From contig OX459110.1 of the NCBI GenBank assembly GCA_949775045.1, forward strand, positions 12,185,741-12,249,740: a stretch of 64,000 bases of DNA, read 5' to 3'. Position numbers and translations under genes: made by a program. Below the pieces are notes generated by a model that was given only the letters and a program-made list of their open reading frames with translations, did not search any database and had not been told where the DNA came from. Below, in pieces: positions 1-13,700 of this stretch. Origin of the DNA: Metridium senile (lineage: Eukaryota > Cnidaria > Anthozoa > Actiniaria > Metridiidae). The number at the start of each line of letters is the position of its first letter. Position 1 is the first letter of the stretch.

Positions 1-423
1 TGGCTATGACAGCTATGACAGTCATAGCTTTTTTAAATATTTTTCAAAATCCTATGACTTTTTTGTGTTGCATGCATCTGTTGTAGAGGAGTTGGGGGCT
101 TGATTTACACTGTATGACTGAGTTATATGACTTGTATGACACCAGCAGTTGCATGCCAAAGCTTTAGGCAAAAATCAGCCTTTAGGCTTCTCCAATTACA
201 ATCGGAGCATTAAAAAAATTCTTTCATTTTCTATTTTAACAACGATGGCCAAAAAAATAAAATTTGTAACACTGTCAAATACTTCAAATCTATTTTACAT
301 TGAATTATATTTTATATTAAATTTTATGTTTATATTTTATATTTATATTTTGTATTTATATTTATATATTTAAGAGTGAAATGGTCTAATTTATATATTT
401 ATATTTCATATTCTATTTCATAG
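1..423 (+). other. Intron of the upstream gene
   Basis: AT-rich sequence with no supported coding potential, ending in a good splice acceptor (tatttcatag at 414-423) directly before the exon at 424. The first 30 bases hold short tandem and inverted copies of tatgaca. I see no other structure. Confidence 0.4.
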
Positions 424-650
424 CCAAACGTGCCTATGAATACATGTCCACTATTGTCAAGGCACTTCTACATCAATCCAAAACCAACAAGCCAGGAAAT
501 CAGCCTATTCCAGCTGGCCTGGAACCTGTTGGTACTGAACTGGCAGAACTGGCAACACGCTTTGGGCGCCTGGTCTCTCACAATGCTATGACCTATCAAC
601 CTTTTTACCATGATATATTAGAACATAAAGATACAACTACAGACAAATAG
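424..650 (+). CDS. Terminal coding exon of an unrecognised upstream gene
   Basis: An open frame follows a splice acceptor at 422-423, enters in phase (two bases complete a split codon) and ends at a TAG at 648-650. It encodes about 75 residues. The composition is ordinary globular protein, with a helical start (around AYEYMSTIVKALLH), a Gly/Pro turn, then a second helix (ELAELATRFGRLVSHNAM) and an acidic tail ending HDILEHKDTTTDK. I do not recognise the family, so no function is proposed. The last 40 or so coding bases are also the first part of the tandem repeat that follows, so the C-terminus is shared with that array. The rest of the gene lies left of the window. Confidence 0.6.
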
Positions 651-1083
651 ATTGAATAAAGGCCATGAAGTAGAGAAAACAATGACAGTGAGGAAGAGAG
701 TGGTGTGATGGCATTTTCTTTTTCATAACACTATGATATATTGACCTTTAAGCATTGAATATTAGAACATAACGAAACAACTACAGTTAAATAGGTTTGA
801 AAAAAAGCCATGAAGAAGAGATGGCAATGAAAATGAGCAAGAGAGTGGTGTGATGGCAATTTTCTTTTTCATAACACTATGATATATTGAATATTAGAAC
901 ATAATCAAAGAGCTACAGACAAACATAGTTAATGACTGAAGTAGAGAAAGCAATGAAAATGAGGAAAAGATTGGTGTGTGGTTCAAATATGGCATTTTCT
1001 TTTTCATTTGACTTATTGACCTTTTACCATTGAATATTAGAAAATAATTAATCAACTGCAGACAAATAGATAAATAAGTGGAA
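603..1083 (+). repeat. Tandem repeat of about 140 bp overlapping the stop codon
   Basis: Copies begin with atattagaacata at 615, 759, 891 and, truncated, at 1034 (spacing 144, 132 and 143). Each carries the same internal landmarks: an ATGAAG-like segment, gtggtgtg and cattttctttttca. The first copy starts inside the coding exon. In copy 2 the same frame still reads ILEHNETTTVK followed by a stop, so the repeat unit includes the gene's C-terminal codons. Confidence 0.8.
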
Positions 1084-1084
1084 T

Positions 1085-1240
1085 ACACCAAATCAAAATA
1101 TGGTGACCAATTTGAATAACTATATTGTTATTGACTCACTAGCCTCTCATTCATGTAAAAACTTCATTGTATTCCATCATGAACATGAGACTAGTCAGTC
1201 AAGAACAATAGCAGGTCGCCATATTTCGATTCGGTCTATA
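1085..1240. mobile_element. Foldback MITE-like element, copy A
   Basis: The ends are inverted repeats: accaaatcaaaatatgg with a segment resembling ttgttattgactcacta on the left, and tagtcagtcaagaacaata with catatttcgattcggt on the right. The same family recurs at 1411-1569 and, more diverged, at 11489-11840. There is no coding capacity, so this is a non-autonomous element. Confidence 0.6.
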
Positions 1241-1410
1241 GAAAAGCAATGAGGGCCGTGTGAGGAAGTGGATGACTAAATGACCTATATACATTTTTCC
1301 AACATATATAAGAACATATAGACTGAGAAAGAGGAAAGGATGCCAGGATGTTTTTCTATTTTCTGTGGAAATATGAAAGATCAATACAGAAAATAGAATT
1401 ATGAATCAAT

Positions 1411-1569
1411 ACACCAAATCGAAATATGGCGTCCAATTTTAATAGCTATTGTTCTTGACTGACCAGCCTCGTGTTCACGTTTAAACAGAATGGAGTTTCC
1501 ACATGTATGCGAGGCTAGCAGTCAAGAACAATAGTTATTAATAGGACGCATATTTTGATACAATGTATA
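1411..1569. mobile_element. Foldback MITE-like element, copy B
   Basis: Arms pair over about 50 bases: gaaatatggcgtccaat and ctattgttcttgactg on the left match cagtcaagaacaatag and ataggacgcatatttt on the right. The loop is around gtttaaacagaatgg. Same family as 1085-1240. Confidence 0.65.
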
Positions 1570-2750
1570 GAGCAAAAGATGGCAGAGTTAAAATAGATTT
1601 TAATTTTGATTTTAATATGATACTTATACTTATTAAAAATACTGAGTATAGGTGAGCGTAGTGTAACTTACAATTGCAAAAATCTGAGTATAGCATTAAT
1701 GCAGAGCAATGGAATGCACAAGGGGGGATGGGAGGGAAGGAGGAAGACTTTGTAAGGGAGTATAATTGTCTGTGTCGATTTCTTTGGAGGAGGGGAGAGG
1801 TGTTCAAAACTGAGCATGATTTACTCTCAACATAACTACAAAAAACATTCAGAAAAAAATTAGAATAATACTGTATATCACTATAATTTACTTAACTAAA
1901 AAAAAAGTGACATTTTTTAGCAAGTCTTGAAAATATTTATACATAACATAAGTAATGTAAACATAATTTATATTAGAAAAAAATACTTTTTATCTTTTAT
2001 TACTATTCTACACCTTAAAATGCATAGGTGCTGGTAGAATTGAAATAGCAATATGATATAGTGTGTAAACGATTCAAAGTTTTTTTTTTTATTTCATTAA
2101 TAAAGTAATTTTTGCATTTTATATGGTCAGTTTGCTCATGTCAGAAGAGATGTCGACCACATTGCTTAAAGTCCTTATCACCCCTGGCCAAATGATGTAT
2201 TAATAGAATCCTGATGAGTTGTAGAAGTGATCTGCCGAGGAAAAAAATTCCGTTTGTATAATTTATTGAATCATATGATGTAATAACTGATGTGTTCAGA
2301 CAAAAACGTTTATTTTATATATTTGAAATCATTCATACGGAACTATGAAATGGCTTTATGCCACATCTAAATGATTTTGTTTGGCACTTTAGTGGCTTTT
2401 GTTTACCATTTTATTGTTTATGTGACATTTTAGTGGCTTTATGTGACAGTTCTAAATGGCTTTTTCCAGACAAGATATATCAGTTTCAATACATCTACAT
2501 TTAGTTCTCATTGAATATGAAATCCTATTAATCCCTTAAGGCTGTTATCTCCATTTATTCTTAATATTCTCATAGGATCTTTTGAGGTGAACAATAAACT
2601 AATTAGTCGTGATTTTTTCCGGTATTCTATTGAAAATTAACATATTGTCATAGCAACGTAATTGATTTCAAAGCATCGAAGTTCAGTCAAGAAGATGTGA
2701 CGTTAGCTTTGGTGTTATTTTCTCCTTATTCTTTCCTACTTTAGGGCTGT
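1570..2750 (+). other. Intergenic sequence before the KIAA2012-like gene
   Basis: AT-rich, with no coding exon that I can support. Around 2355-2465 there are three loose copies of a short motif (cattttagtggcttt and variants). The final 100 bases before 2751 presumably hold the promoter and 5' UTR. No TATA box can be assigned with confidence. Confidence 0.35.
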
Positions 2751-5700
2751 ATGTTTTCTTCATTAGCCCGTGGAAGGGCGAACTGGCATGGAGGAATACA
2801 ACTCGACCAAAGAGACGATGATTTGGTAAGTTTACCAAGTCATATTTTCAAGGTTTTCACACAACACGATATCAAAAGCACACTCGATCGTAAAACTTCC
2901 ATTAAGAATTTTCTATTAACACATTATGATATTTCCCTCTTTAAAGAATGTTTATTACTAACTTCTAAAGAGGATTTCTAAAGAGATATCTTAAACGTTT
3001 TTAAATTGTTAGTGAAAGCCAGATGAATGCTAGTTCTGAATACTAATCAGTTCATTAAAAGCATCCAAGCACATTACAGAAAAGTGTTTAGAACTTTGAC
3101 GATAATTAGTCTCTGTTTCGGATATCTCTTTATGGGATATGAACGTCTATTTTAGCAGAATTATCCAGCTCAAGTTTTCGTTAATATATAAACCATATTT
3201 AATTATAAACCTTTTTTCTATAAAAAAAACATATCGTGATCGATCACGTAGCTCTAGTCAAATATAGACCTTTGACATTTTTCTATTTACACTGTAAAAA
3301 CTACTTTTAGACAGTATAAACATTATTTTTTACATGGTAGAATCGGTAACATTAGTCACACTTTAAAGTATATATATTTTAAAATAGAGTTTAATTTTTT
3401 ATGAACTCAAAATGTGAGTGTTTTCAGTGAATTTATTTTGTATAAACTTTATTAAAATTTTCCCTTTTTAAAATAACATTACCAAAAAAAACATTTTTAG
3501 AGTGCTTACAATAAAACTCGCGCTTTTAGGAACTCAAAATGTGAGTGTTTTAATTTCAGTGAATTTATTTTGTATGACCTTTATTAAATTTTCCCTTTTT
3601 AAAATAACATAAGAAGAAATATTTTTAGAGTGCTTACAATAAAACTCGCGCTTTTGATGCATGTGTAAATATTGTTTTTAATATGTTATAGTGAAACGTT
3701 TTTATATCTAAACATTTATGTTTGTAACGTTCATAATATAGTCAGTTTATGCATAAATCTATTTTTTAAATATTTTTTCATATATTTTCTAAAACGTTTA
3801 GTACCAATATTAAATAACTTGATAAACTCGTTAACTTCTAAGTGACGGACCATTAGATATTTTGGGGGTGGTTGGGTTTTTATTTGGTGCAGGATATTTA
3901 ATTTATTGTTCTCGAGGCTATGCAAGATTTTTTTCCGGTCTTTTCTTTTTTTTTTTTTTGCTTTGCTCGAATTTTTTGGGTAATTGCAATTGCCCTACAC
4001 CCCGTCATATATCTAATGGCCCGTCCTTAAAGGACAAAGAATAAGAGTATTTCTTGATTGTATTAGTCAAATCTTATTTTTTTTTTTTTTTGCTGTTACT
4101 GACCGTTGGAGTATTCCCTAAAGTGGATTTTGACATGTAATCTTATAATTCAACGACTCTTTAGATTATATACGCCTTATTGCGGCATATAGGGTTGCTT
4201 TTAAGATGAATTATGTGATAATATCTTGCAATTTAAAAAGGGTTTTTGAAAATGTCAATTAAAATATGTGATTTTAGTGCGCATTACAGTAGTGCTTATC
4301 TATAAATATTGGAACAGATCAAACTAAGATTATAATAACTATCAAGACTTAATTGAATAGATAATTACTTTTTTCATTTATCTTATCCTTAATAATTATC
4401 CTTTTATTCTTTATTATACCCCTTTTTTCATGCTCAAAATTTATGGCCCACTTCACCTTTTTTTCCGGCACACCCCTGCCTATAACTTATGACCAGTCCC
4501 TTATTCCATTGATTCTTGATTCGACCATATCCTGACATTCATCCATCCATTCATTCACTTATTCATTTATTAAAATAATCCTTCCATCCAACGTTTTCTT
4601 TATCCATTTCTTTATTCATTTATATAATCAAATTATTCTAACAGCCAACTATTTCTTTACCCATTCTTTCACATCCATGTTTCTCTATTTCTTCCGCCAT
4701 TTCAAGAGAATATTAAAATTCTCTTGGACACCTATTTAGGGACGGACCAATTGATATTCGATAGGGGGGGGGGGCTGAATTAAAAAAAAATCGAGCAAGC
4801 TTTTAAACTCCAAAAAAATATCGAGTAGCGTAAAAAATATCGGGCATCGAAAAAAAGCCCCCCCCCCCCCCCCTCCCCCATCAAATATCGATTGGTCCGT
4901 CCCTTATCTATCTTTATTATTCAGTCTCCCCGATTAGCTAGTAGTACGCTCGTGTAAAGCTAGAAGACTTGATATTTTAATAAAGTTATTGATTGATTTA
5001 TTGATTAGATTTCAGATGACTTTCTTCTTCCTCAAATCCTACTAAAGGCTGGCCATCCAGTCAAACCATCCAAATCTTTCGACAATACCCAAGGAAACAT
5101 CGATGGTCAGTTACTTCTACCCAAGACATTTGTCACTCGCAAAGGAGCACTATTGTTATTCACCCCATCGGAGGATATCGTTACTAATGAACCTGAACAC
5201 AAAGCACCTAGTGATGTATATGAGGATGGGTTGACGTTGAGGACGATAGGGAATCTTGCCAGCTCGGTGCTTCAGTTTGGAAAAGAGGTAAAGTTTGGCA
5301 ATGTCTTACAGTGCGGACACTCCAACTGGGACCACTTAGACAAGACCGTCCAATCAAATTACGATATTTGTACAATGGGTTTATTTTGACCAATCGTTAC
5401 TTTCTACATTTTGGCGCAATCTTTACTGTTTACATCGATCAGCTACCTCATTGGCTCATTGATTGGAATATCGCAATCTGATTGGTTAATTGAATAACCT
5501 GTCTAAGTGGTCCCGGTTGGAGTGTCCGCACTGTAAAGATCCATCAATAAAATACAGTAATAGACCACGTATAAGAACCTGAATTTTTCAATTTAGCCTA
5601 AATAGGTTCTTATCAAGTTCTTATACAAATGGTACTTAAACCTTAATAGGTTCTTATGTAGAGGGGGCTTCAATTTAGCCTAATTAAAAAGGTTCTTATC

Positions 5701-7630
5701 AAGTTCTTATATATAAATGGTACTTAAACCTTAATAGGTTCTTATGTGGAGGGGGCTTAAAAGGAAAATTTTAGCCTAACAGGTTCTTAAAACCAAGAAT
5801 CTTATACGCGGGCTATTACAGTATTACATGCACGTATCATCAAATACACCTGTTTCAATGAACGTTGATCATCTGGAACTAGTTGATATGAGACCGATAG
5901 GAATTGTGGGAGTTTATTTCATTCAAATGATTACAATGGGTGCATTTGCAATTCAATGACCTCCCACAATTCCTTTCGGTCTTAGATCGACCATTTCCAG
6001 ATGATCAAGGTTCATTGAAGTAGGTGTATTTGAAAATGCACGCATGTACTACCGTAACCATTCCGTTCCGTATTGGCAAATTGGTGTATAGTCTTAGAAA
6101 AGCTAGATTGTTGATGTAAAGTACCATTCAAACATCATTCGCAGACACAGAAGTCAGAATACTTACTCCTGGGCTCAAACCATTTTCCCTTGAAAGCTTC
6201 AGGTTCTCGTTATACTTATACTTTTTTGTTTTTAATCTTATTAGGAAGAGCAGGCCTGGGAAGGAATCCCTGCTACACCACCACCGTCTACACACGGCAG
6301 CACCCATGACAACCATTATCCAATCAAAGACAGGAAAGCGTTTCTCCGTTTTCTTCATTATTTGGACTCTGAATCATTAACGGCAGATAAACACGCCCAG
6401 CCTGGTTGCGACCCTGACTTTTATCTGGATGAACTCAGAACCTCATCAAGGTAAACAGTAAATCTCACGCTTTTATAGGGGGCTTTCATATATTAGTGTA
6501 TAGGGGGGTCGCTCAGAACCTCATCACGGTAAACATAGTATAAAGCTCCCACTTGATTGCGCCTAGATTTGTCAGAATGCAAACGTTAAGGTCATTTTTT
6601 ACGATGTTACAAATTTCATTTTATTTCATATCTTATATCAGTATTAAACACTGACGCAGTCGCCCATATGTTAAATAAAGATACATAAGAAAAATATCAA
6701 TTTCCCGCCAAGGAAATTTGATAATTTTCTCATGTATCTTTATTTCACTAATGCATACATGTACATCGAACACATTTCAATTTACTAGTCCCCTTTACAG
6801 TTCCCTGCGCCATCTTGAAAGGTAACCGGGCTTCTCATTGAAGCGAGACGAACGACTGTAGAACGCGCGCCTCCAAAAAAACTCTCACGCACGACCAGAG
6901 AGACGACGCGCACGTGTTGTAATCAACGACCAACTATATTCTAGACTTCCTTACCAATGTAATTCTTATTTGTTAGGGTGTTGAGTTCCCGACGCAGATC
7001 CCAAGATGTTCAGACACCCTATTCATACCGTACGTACACCAGTTTTCTTGAAGATGACGACATGTCCGATATTGTACGGGAGTACATCAAATGGAACAAA
7101 CTAGAAAAAAAGCTACAACACGAGAACAATAGACCAGGCGACGATGAGTAAGTAGAGATCTGTAGTCGTCCTATCTTATTTATCCTATTTTTTAGTCGTC
7201 CATCCTATTTATTGAATATGTTTTCTCGTAATTCAGATATACATAATTATAACACTAGGGGACGTAGTAACATTCATTTAAATAAGATTACTTCTAAATC
7301 AGGAATAAGATCATTTTCATATGCAGCAGCTAACCTTTTCAATAAGTTACCAAGTTCTGTTAAGAATTCTAAATCGATAAGAAGCTTTACTTCAAATTAT
7401 TGGTTAGAGAAACAAACACATGTAAGTTAGATTCTTAGAAATATTTTATTCATACGTATATATATTAGTATTTGTATATATATTTAATATATTTTTTATA
7501 TTTTATATGCATTTTATAGTGAATTTAATTATTATTTATTTTTCCTTATATATTTATATTTTATTGTAATTATTTTTACACAGCTTCAATGTAAATAAGT
7601 GACAACTTTTTGAATTCTGTGTATAATAGA

Positions 7631-7721
<91 letters not shown>

Positions 7722-10700
7722 GTCGTATTAATCTGGGTGTATTAGTTAGTCTGATGATACAATTAATCCATCCATTCTATCAATCAATCATTTATTCATT
7801 CCGCATCATTCATTTATGTATTCTTTCATTAATTTGTCCATCCATTCATCCATTCATTCAATCAATCATTCATTCATTTATTCATTCATTCATTTATGTA
7901 TTCATTCATTCATTTGTCCATCCATCCATCCATCCATTCCTTCAATCATTCATTTATTCATTTATGTATTAATTCATTTATTCATTTGTCCATTCATCCA
8001 TCAATTTTATCTATTCATTCGTTATTGATTAATGCATTCATTCACTCATCAGTGCATCCATTCATACGTTCGTTCATTCATTCGTCCTCTTGTTTCTCTC
8101 TCATCTACTTTTATTTTAGTCGGTCACTCAGTTTGTCTAGTTTTATCATCAGTCGTTCGCTTATTTAATATCCACTTCGCAGAGTGATGTGTCGGTCATT
8201 TCAGCATTTGTCAGTGTACTTATTTAACATCTGAATTATTGTTTAGGGATATCGAAGAAGATCTTGACATTGACCCATACATTCATTCTACATCTCCTGT
8301 CCAACATGGCTACCCAAGACGGTCGTATTCTCTCTCGCCCCAGTACTTCTATACATGTCAGGATACACTCAGACCCAGTACCGCTCCTTTACCACCAGCC
8401 CCTGAAACACCACGGGCCAACCCGAGGATTACTAGTGGAAGACGACCACCTCCCACTAGAGGCAAGTATTTTGGTATTACAGGTGTCATCACCATGGTGA
8501 TCGATTAGATCGTAAACACGTCTTCACATGTTTTAGAATATTGAGCTAGTTTAATTTTAGGCTACTTTTATTTGTGTACTGGAAACCTTCTGAATTCCTT
8601 GTTATAGCCTCGTTCTAGTCTTTACCTTGGAATCTTATGGACTGTGTCGATATACAAAGGGGCTGAGTTTAAGACGTGATACTGCAATAAATATGATTGC
8701 CACTATTATTGTCATCCTAAGACCTGTTCTTATTAACCCGTGAAACAGACTTTCATAGTGTATATATTAGTCTTTAATGCACCTTAATTCCATCATGTTC
8801 CTTTGTTGTCATTTGACTGTCACACTTTAACTAATACACTTTGTTTCACAGGTTAATGAGAACAACTCTCTACTATGATGATCAACAATGAAACTACTAT
8901 CAACTTTTTTTTAAATCATTAACAACGTCATCATCAAGATTATTTTAGCATATTTCAAAATGTATTTTACCATATTTTATGTATCATTAGATTTATAACC
9001 CATTATTTCCTCTATCTATAGCTCTCGGTAGTAAACCAGACTATCTTGACGTCATCCTACAAGCTGATATCAACCGTGGACGTGTCAGAAGAGGACCGAG
9101 CCCGCGATTAAAGTTCAGCAGAACTACCACACCAACGTTTCATTCTGGTACATCACGTGGTGCATCACCTGACCATGGAATGATGCCTCGCTTTGAAACA
9201 CCAGCAGCAATGGTGAGTTCGAGTGTCTGATTGGTTGGTTGATTATTGGTATTGATTGGTTGAATATTAACTGAATTAACTGACTGGCAGATTGACTGAC
9301 TGACTGAATGAATGAATGGCGTACAGACTGACCTGACTGACATGATTGCATGGCTTACTGACTAAATGACTGATTGAGTGAATGAATGACTGAATGGCTA
9401 ACTGACTGATTGGATTGACTGGCTAACTGACTGAATGAATGAATGAATGACTGTTTTGCTTACTGACTGAATGACTGACTGAACAACTGGTGACGAGCTG
9501 ACTGACTGATAAAACATTATATGACCTGTTTGATTGATGGGATTGTCTGTTTTAGTCGAGTCGAGCAGAGGGTATCATCCAAGAAGTAGAAGAAACTGAA
9601 GGATCTACAACACGGCCTGTTAGTGTAGCCTCGTACACCAGCGCTCACTCATCCCAGGCAAGGACCAAGAAATTATCCAGTGCAGGAACTAATCAAGGTA
9701 TGAGATATTCAACCTCTCTTGTATCATAACTTACGTTGTCATGACTACATTTATAGTGGTATATGGTAATAATAATGATCAAAGATCCAATGGTCACTTA
9801 CCACCATGTACTGCGCGAAATGAATGAATTTTGTGGACCATGAAAATCGCACATTCTCGTAATCTAGTAATGATGAATATGACGTCAATGGTAGTGATAT
9901 TCATGGTGCTTATGCATGGTGCTTATTGTTTGTGAACGGGTCGGTAAATCGCTCTTGCTCTAACTACTCTATTCAATTCAGGTGTAGATGGGGAGAACTC
10001 GACCAAGATGGCGCCTGCAAGTCGAAGTGGTAGCATGTCAAGTGTATCCTATCAGAAGGGCGCGCGAAGTGTGTCGGGAAAATCACGTGCAAATACACGC
10101 AGTCCATCAAGAAACTCTGAGGATTTCCATGACGAACATGAATACATGGATGAAATGACGTCATTCTCCAAGGACGATTCATGTGTGCTCTGCGCGCCGC
10201 CACCCAGTGCGCATATGAGCCCGCAAAGCATGTCAGCGTCAAGGGAAACACGTACTGTTGGATACCCTACAGCAAGCGTGACAACGACTCAGGATGGTGA
10301 ACAGCCGTCACGTGATGCCGTCACGCAAAGTCGATTATCACATACTTCAAACGTTACGTTAAAGCGAGGTCCTCAAAGTCCTGATTTACAATCACGTGAC
10401 GGTGTACCACGTAGCATGTCACGTGGCTCAAGTAAAATAAGCTCACATCCTAATAATAGCCCTTCTATATCACCATGGCAAGATGAAATATCACGTGTTG
10501 CGGGTAGACCTGCTAGGACTGGGTCTAGGATGTCTAAATATGGAGATGAGAATACATTGACTGAATTTGGTGGTCACGGTTTGACTTTACGCAGCCGGTC
10601 AGCATCGACGAGAAAACCAAAACCCCCCACGAAGGGAGGGTCAGGTCGTTCTAGACCGATCAGCGCACCAGTCTCTATACCTGGTGATGGTACTAATGGT

Positions 10701-13700
10701 ACCTTGGCAACGCTTGGAAGCGAGGCTAATATCGCTGACGTCATAGAAGTAATGCCTCGTCACCATTCCTTCGTTGATGACAGTGACGAAGAGAGAAGTC
10801 TGGGATCTATTGATGAAGCCTGGCCTGTTAATGCGAACGGGGAACTGGAGATGAGTGGTGATGATCTAAGTGAATATGGTAGTGAAGCCGAAGGTGCGTT
10901 AATATTAAACATTATTTTAGTTTTTTTTCAATTGTCAGTGTTGAACGCCTATTTGCTCATTCTTTTGCACACTTTTAGTGTTTGTACTCTTTACTAATAT
11001 GTATCATTTCAATATGTTTTCTTGGCAGAGGTGAACTTGGAACTACCTTCTTCTCCTGCTCCTTCTGTGTTCTTTAAACTTGAGTCCTCATGGAGTCCAG
11101 GTATTGTAAATAGATAATTGTCCATCACGAATAATAGACTAGGCTCAGATTTCAGCCGTTTGGGTTTCGTGAGCCCGCGCTACTCTCCCCCCCCCCCCCC
11201 CCCCCCCCCCCCCTGACGGCTGAAATCTGAGCCTAATAATAGACCGGTTGTTGTTGCTTTGGACAAATCGGAAACAAGCTATTTTCTGCTGTAATTGTCA
11301 CCCAGATTAGAACTTACATCGAATGAAGATGTTGAATTCAGTTCCCGCAATGGCGTTTGGGATTGTAACATGGGACGAAACAATAGCTAAATGGCGTCGC
11401 TGTCTAAGGTAACGATCCCGAGCGCCTTTGCGGGACTTAACTCGCCCCAGGCATCCTCTCGTTTATGTATCTTGTCAGATTGCTAATAGACTGAATCGGA
11501 ATATGGAGACCTCCTATTGTTGTATATTATTTTGACGTCTGGCTAGCCACGTGTTCACGCACTTTATAGAGTTTTCACATGTAAGCCTCCTCCGCAGGCA
11601 ACCCATCGGAATTCGGACTTCCTTTCTATATTGGGCTTCCTTTGTTGAGAAAAAAAGAGGATTAGGACTAGGGACGAAATTCCCCTCCCCTCAATTGGTC
11701 CCAAGTCCTTTCTTGGCCGTCCCACAGGAGCCCCAAAAAAGCAAAGAAGCGTTAAGCGAGAAGTTGCGTGCGGAGGAGGCTATGAGAGGCTAGCCTATCA
11801 AAAACAATGGTTATTAAAATAAGTCGCTATTTTTCGATTTTTCATATTAATGTACATATTGCTGTCACACAGTTTACTATTTTGGATCAATATTATGAGT
11901 GTTATTAACGTACAATGCCAAGACCATAGAGTTCATCCTATATGTAATTGTTTACAGCACCGCCGGATAAAAAAGCTGAAGATCTTCCTACAGTAAACAT
12001 CGTGCCGTCAGAGACTGGTGCGATTGGTTTCCAGTCTCGCTCGCCTTCGCCGACACCAAAGTCTCGCACACCAGCTATTATTTCTACAGGTGAATATGAT
12101 ACTACGTTATATACTTATATTTATATAGCGATGGATAACATGATGATGATGATAAATAAAAAATGATGATGGTGAAAACGTTATGATGAATGAGATGATG
12201 TTTATGTTGGTCGTTATCATCACATAATAATAATATTGTCTTTTACAAACAGAAAACCTTGACACAGACTCCATATCGTCAGTAGAACCGAACGAGTCTC
12301 AATGGCCGCCAGAGATAGCCCAAGCGGCCAGTCCACGCCCTCCCTCGGCAAAACCAGAAACTCCCTTACCAACGTTCACACTCAACGAAAAGCATAACGA
12401 CGAACCTACGGCCGATCAATTCCGACAAGCGACTCCACACATCTATCACGATACAATAGATATCGAAAAATCTCGTCCCAGTTCCCCAACGGGCGGAGTC
12501 GAACGAAGTAACCCAGTGTCCGTGTCAGAGAGTGTTACCAAGTATTTGGAAACTGCGCACGAGCCTGCGGAACGACCACGCAGCGGTCGAGCTCGGAAGA
12601 CATCAGAGATTAACGAAGATGAGGAATCGATTTCTAAAGTCAAACAACTAGAAGAAAACACGCAGGCACCTGGCGTATTGACTGACAGTAAAGTAGATAA
12701 TAAAGAAGAGAAAAAAGAAAATGCAAAGAGTGCAGCTATAGATAAACTAGTAATAGGAAAAGACATCACCAAGGAAATACCAAAGGCGCCTACACTTGAA
12801 GAAACCGAATCCCGCAGAGAATTTGTCAGCAGTCTTCTTATCAAGTCCAATCCTTCGGTACAGCGCGGCCCTCTTGAGTTGGAGGGCATTGGTAAAGAGG
12901 GCGAAGAAAGCGTCAGCGTGACCTCACCACCGTTGGTTGCGCTTGCGCAGCCTTTCGTTTATGAACCGTCTAAGAAAGCTGAGCCGCAACCTAAGAAGCC
13001 AGCGGAGCCACCAAAGAATGACTTGTCTGACTTGGCTGCTCTTATTAACAGAAATAAATCAGCTAAGGCTACCAAAGAAAAGGTATGGGTGATTATATCT
13101 AATGGATAGGTGAATAACTGAATGAATGGATGGATGAACGAATGTATAGATGCATGCATGCATGGACGCATGAATAATTAAATTGATGAATGAATGTTGA
13201 ATGAATGAATGAATGAAGAAAAGGAATGAATGAATGAATGAATAATTTAGTGTTGTTGTAGAATAAAATCCACTGATCCAAAGGGTATTATTTTTCACAA
13301 CGCACGCTTTCTCAATAAACCATAATATGTTTTAACATGTTTTATAACATTCACAGGAAGCCCAAAAACGTTCAATGTCAATATAAAATGTTTCAACAAG
13401 CTTAAAAGTGTATTGATGAATACATGAATGGTGGAATGAATAGACTGATGTGAAGGAATGTCTAAGGGCATTTGATATGAATTATTTTAAAACCAAAAAA
13501 TTGTCAATGAATCGATAAATAAATAACACATTTCTCGGTTAATTTATGTTCTGCAGAAGGAGGTTAAAAAGAAACCCAAACCACCAAAATCGTCCAAGAA
13601 AGAGAAAGAGGTTAAAGTCGACCCACAGAACATCGACTTTGACGCATTCAGCACACCAGAGATGCTAGCGCACATGGACGACGAGCTAAAAGAACTGATA

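Noticed and set aside
2826..2981. Continuation of the first KIAA2012-like exon to 2981
   Set aside because: A GTAAGT donor at 2826 and the frame-matched exon at 5009 carrying the conserved block indicate splicing; the extension has no family resemblance.
12446..12889. 147-codon minus-strand frame
   Set aside because: Antisense of exon 11 of the KIAA2012-like gene, with low-complexity composition.
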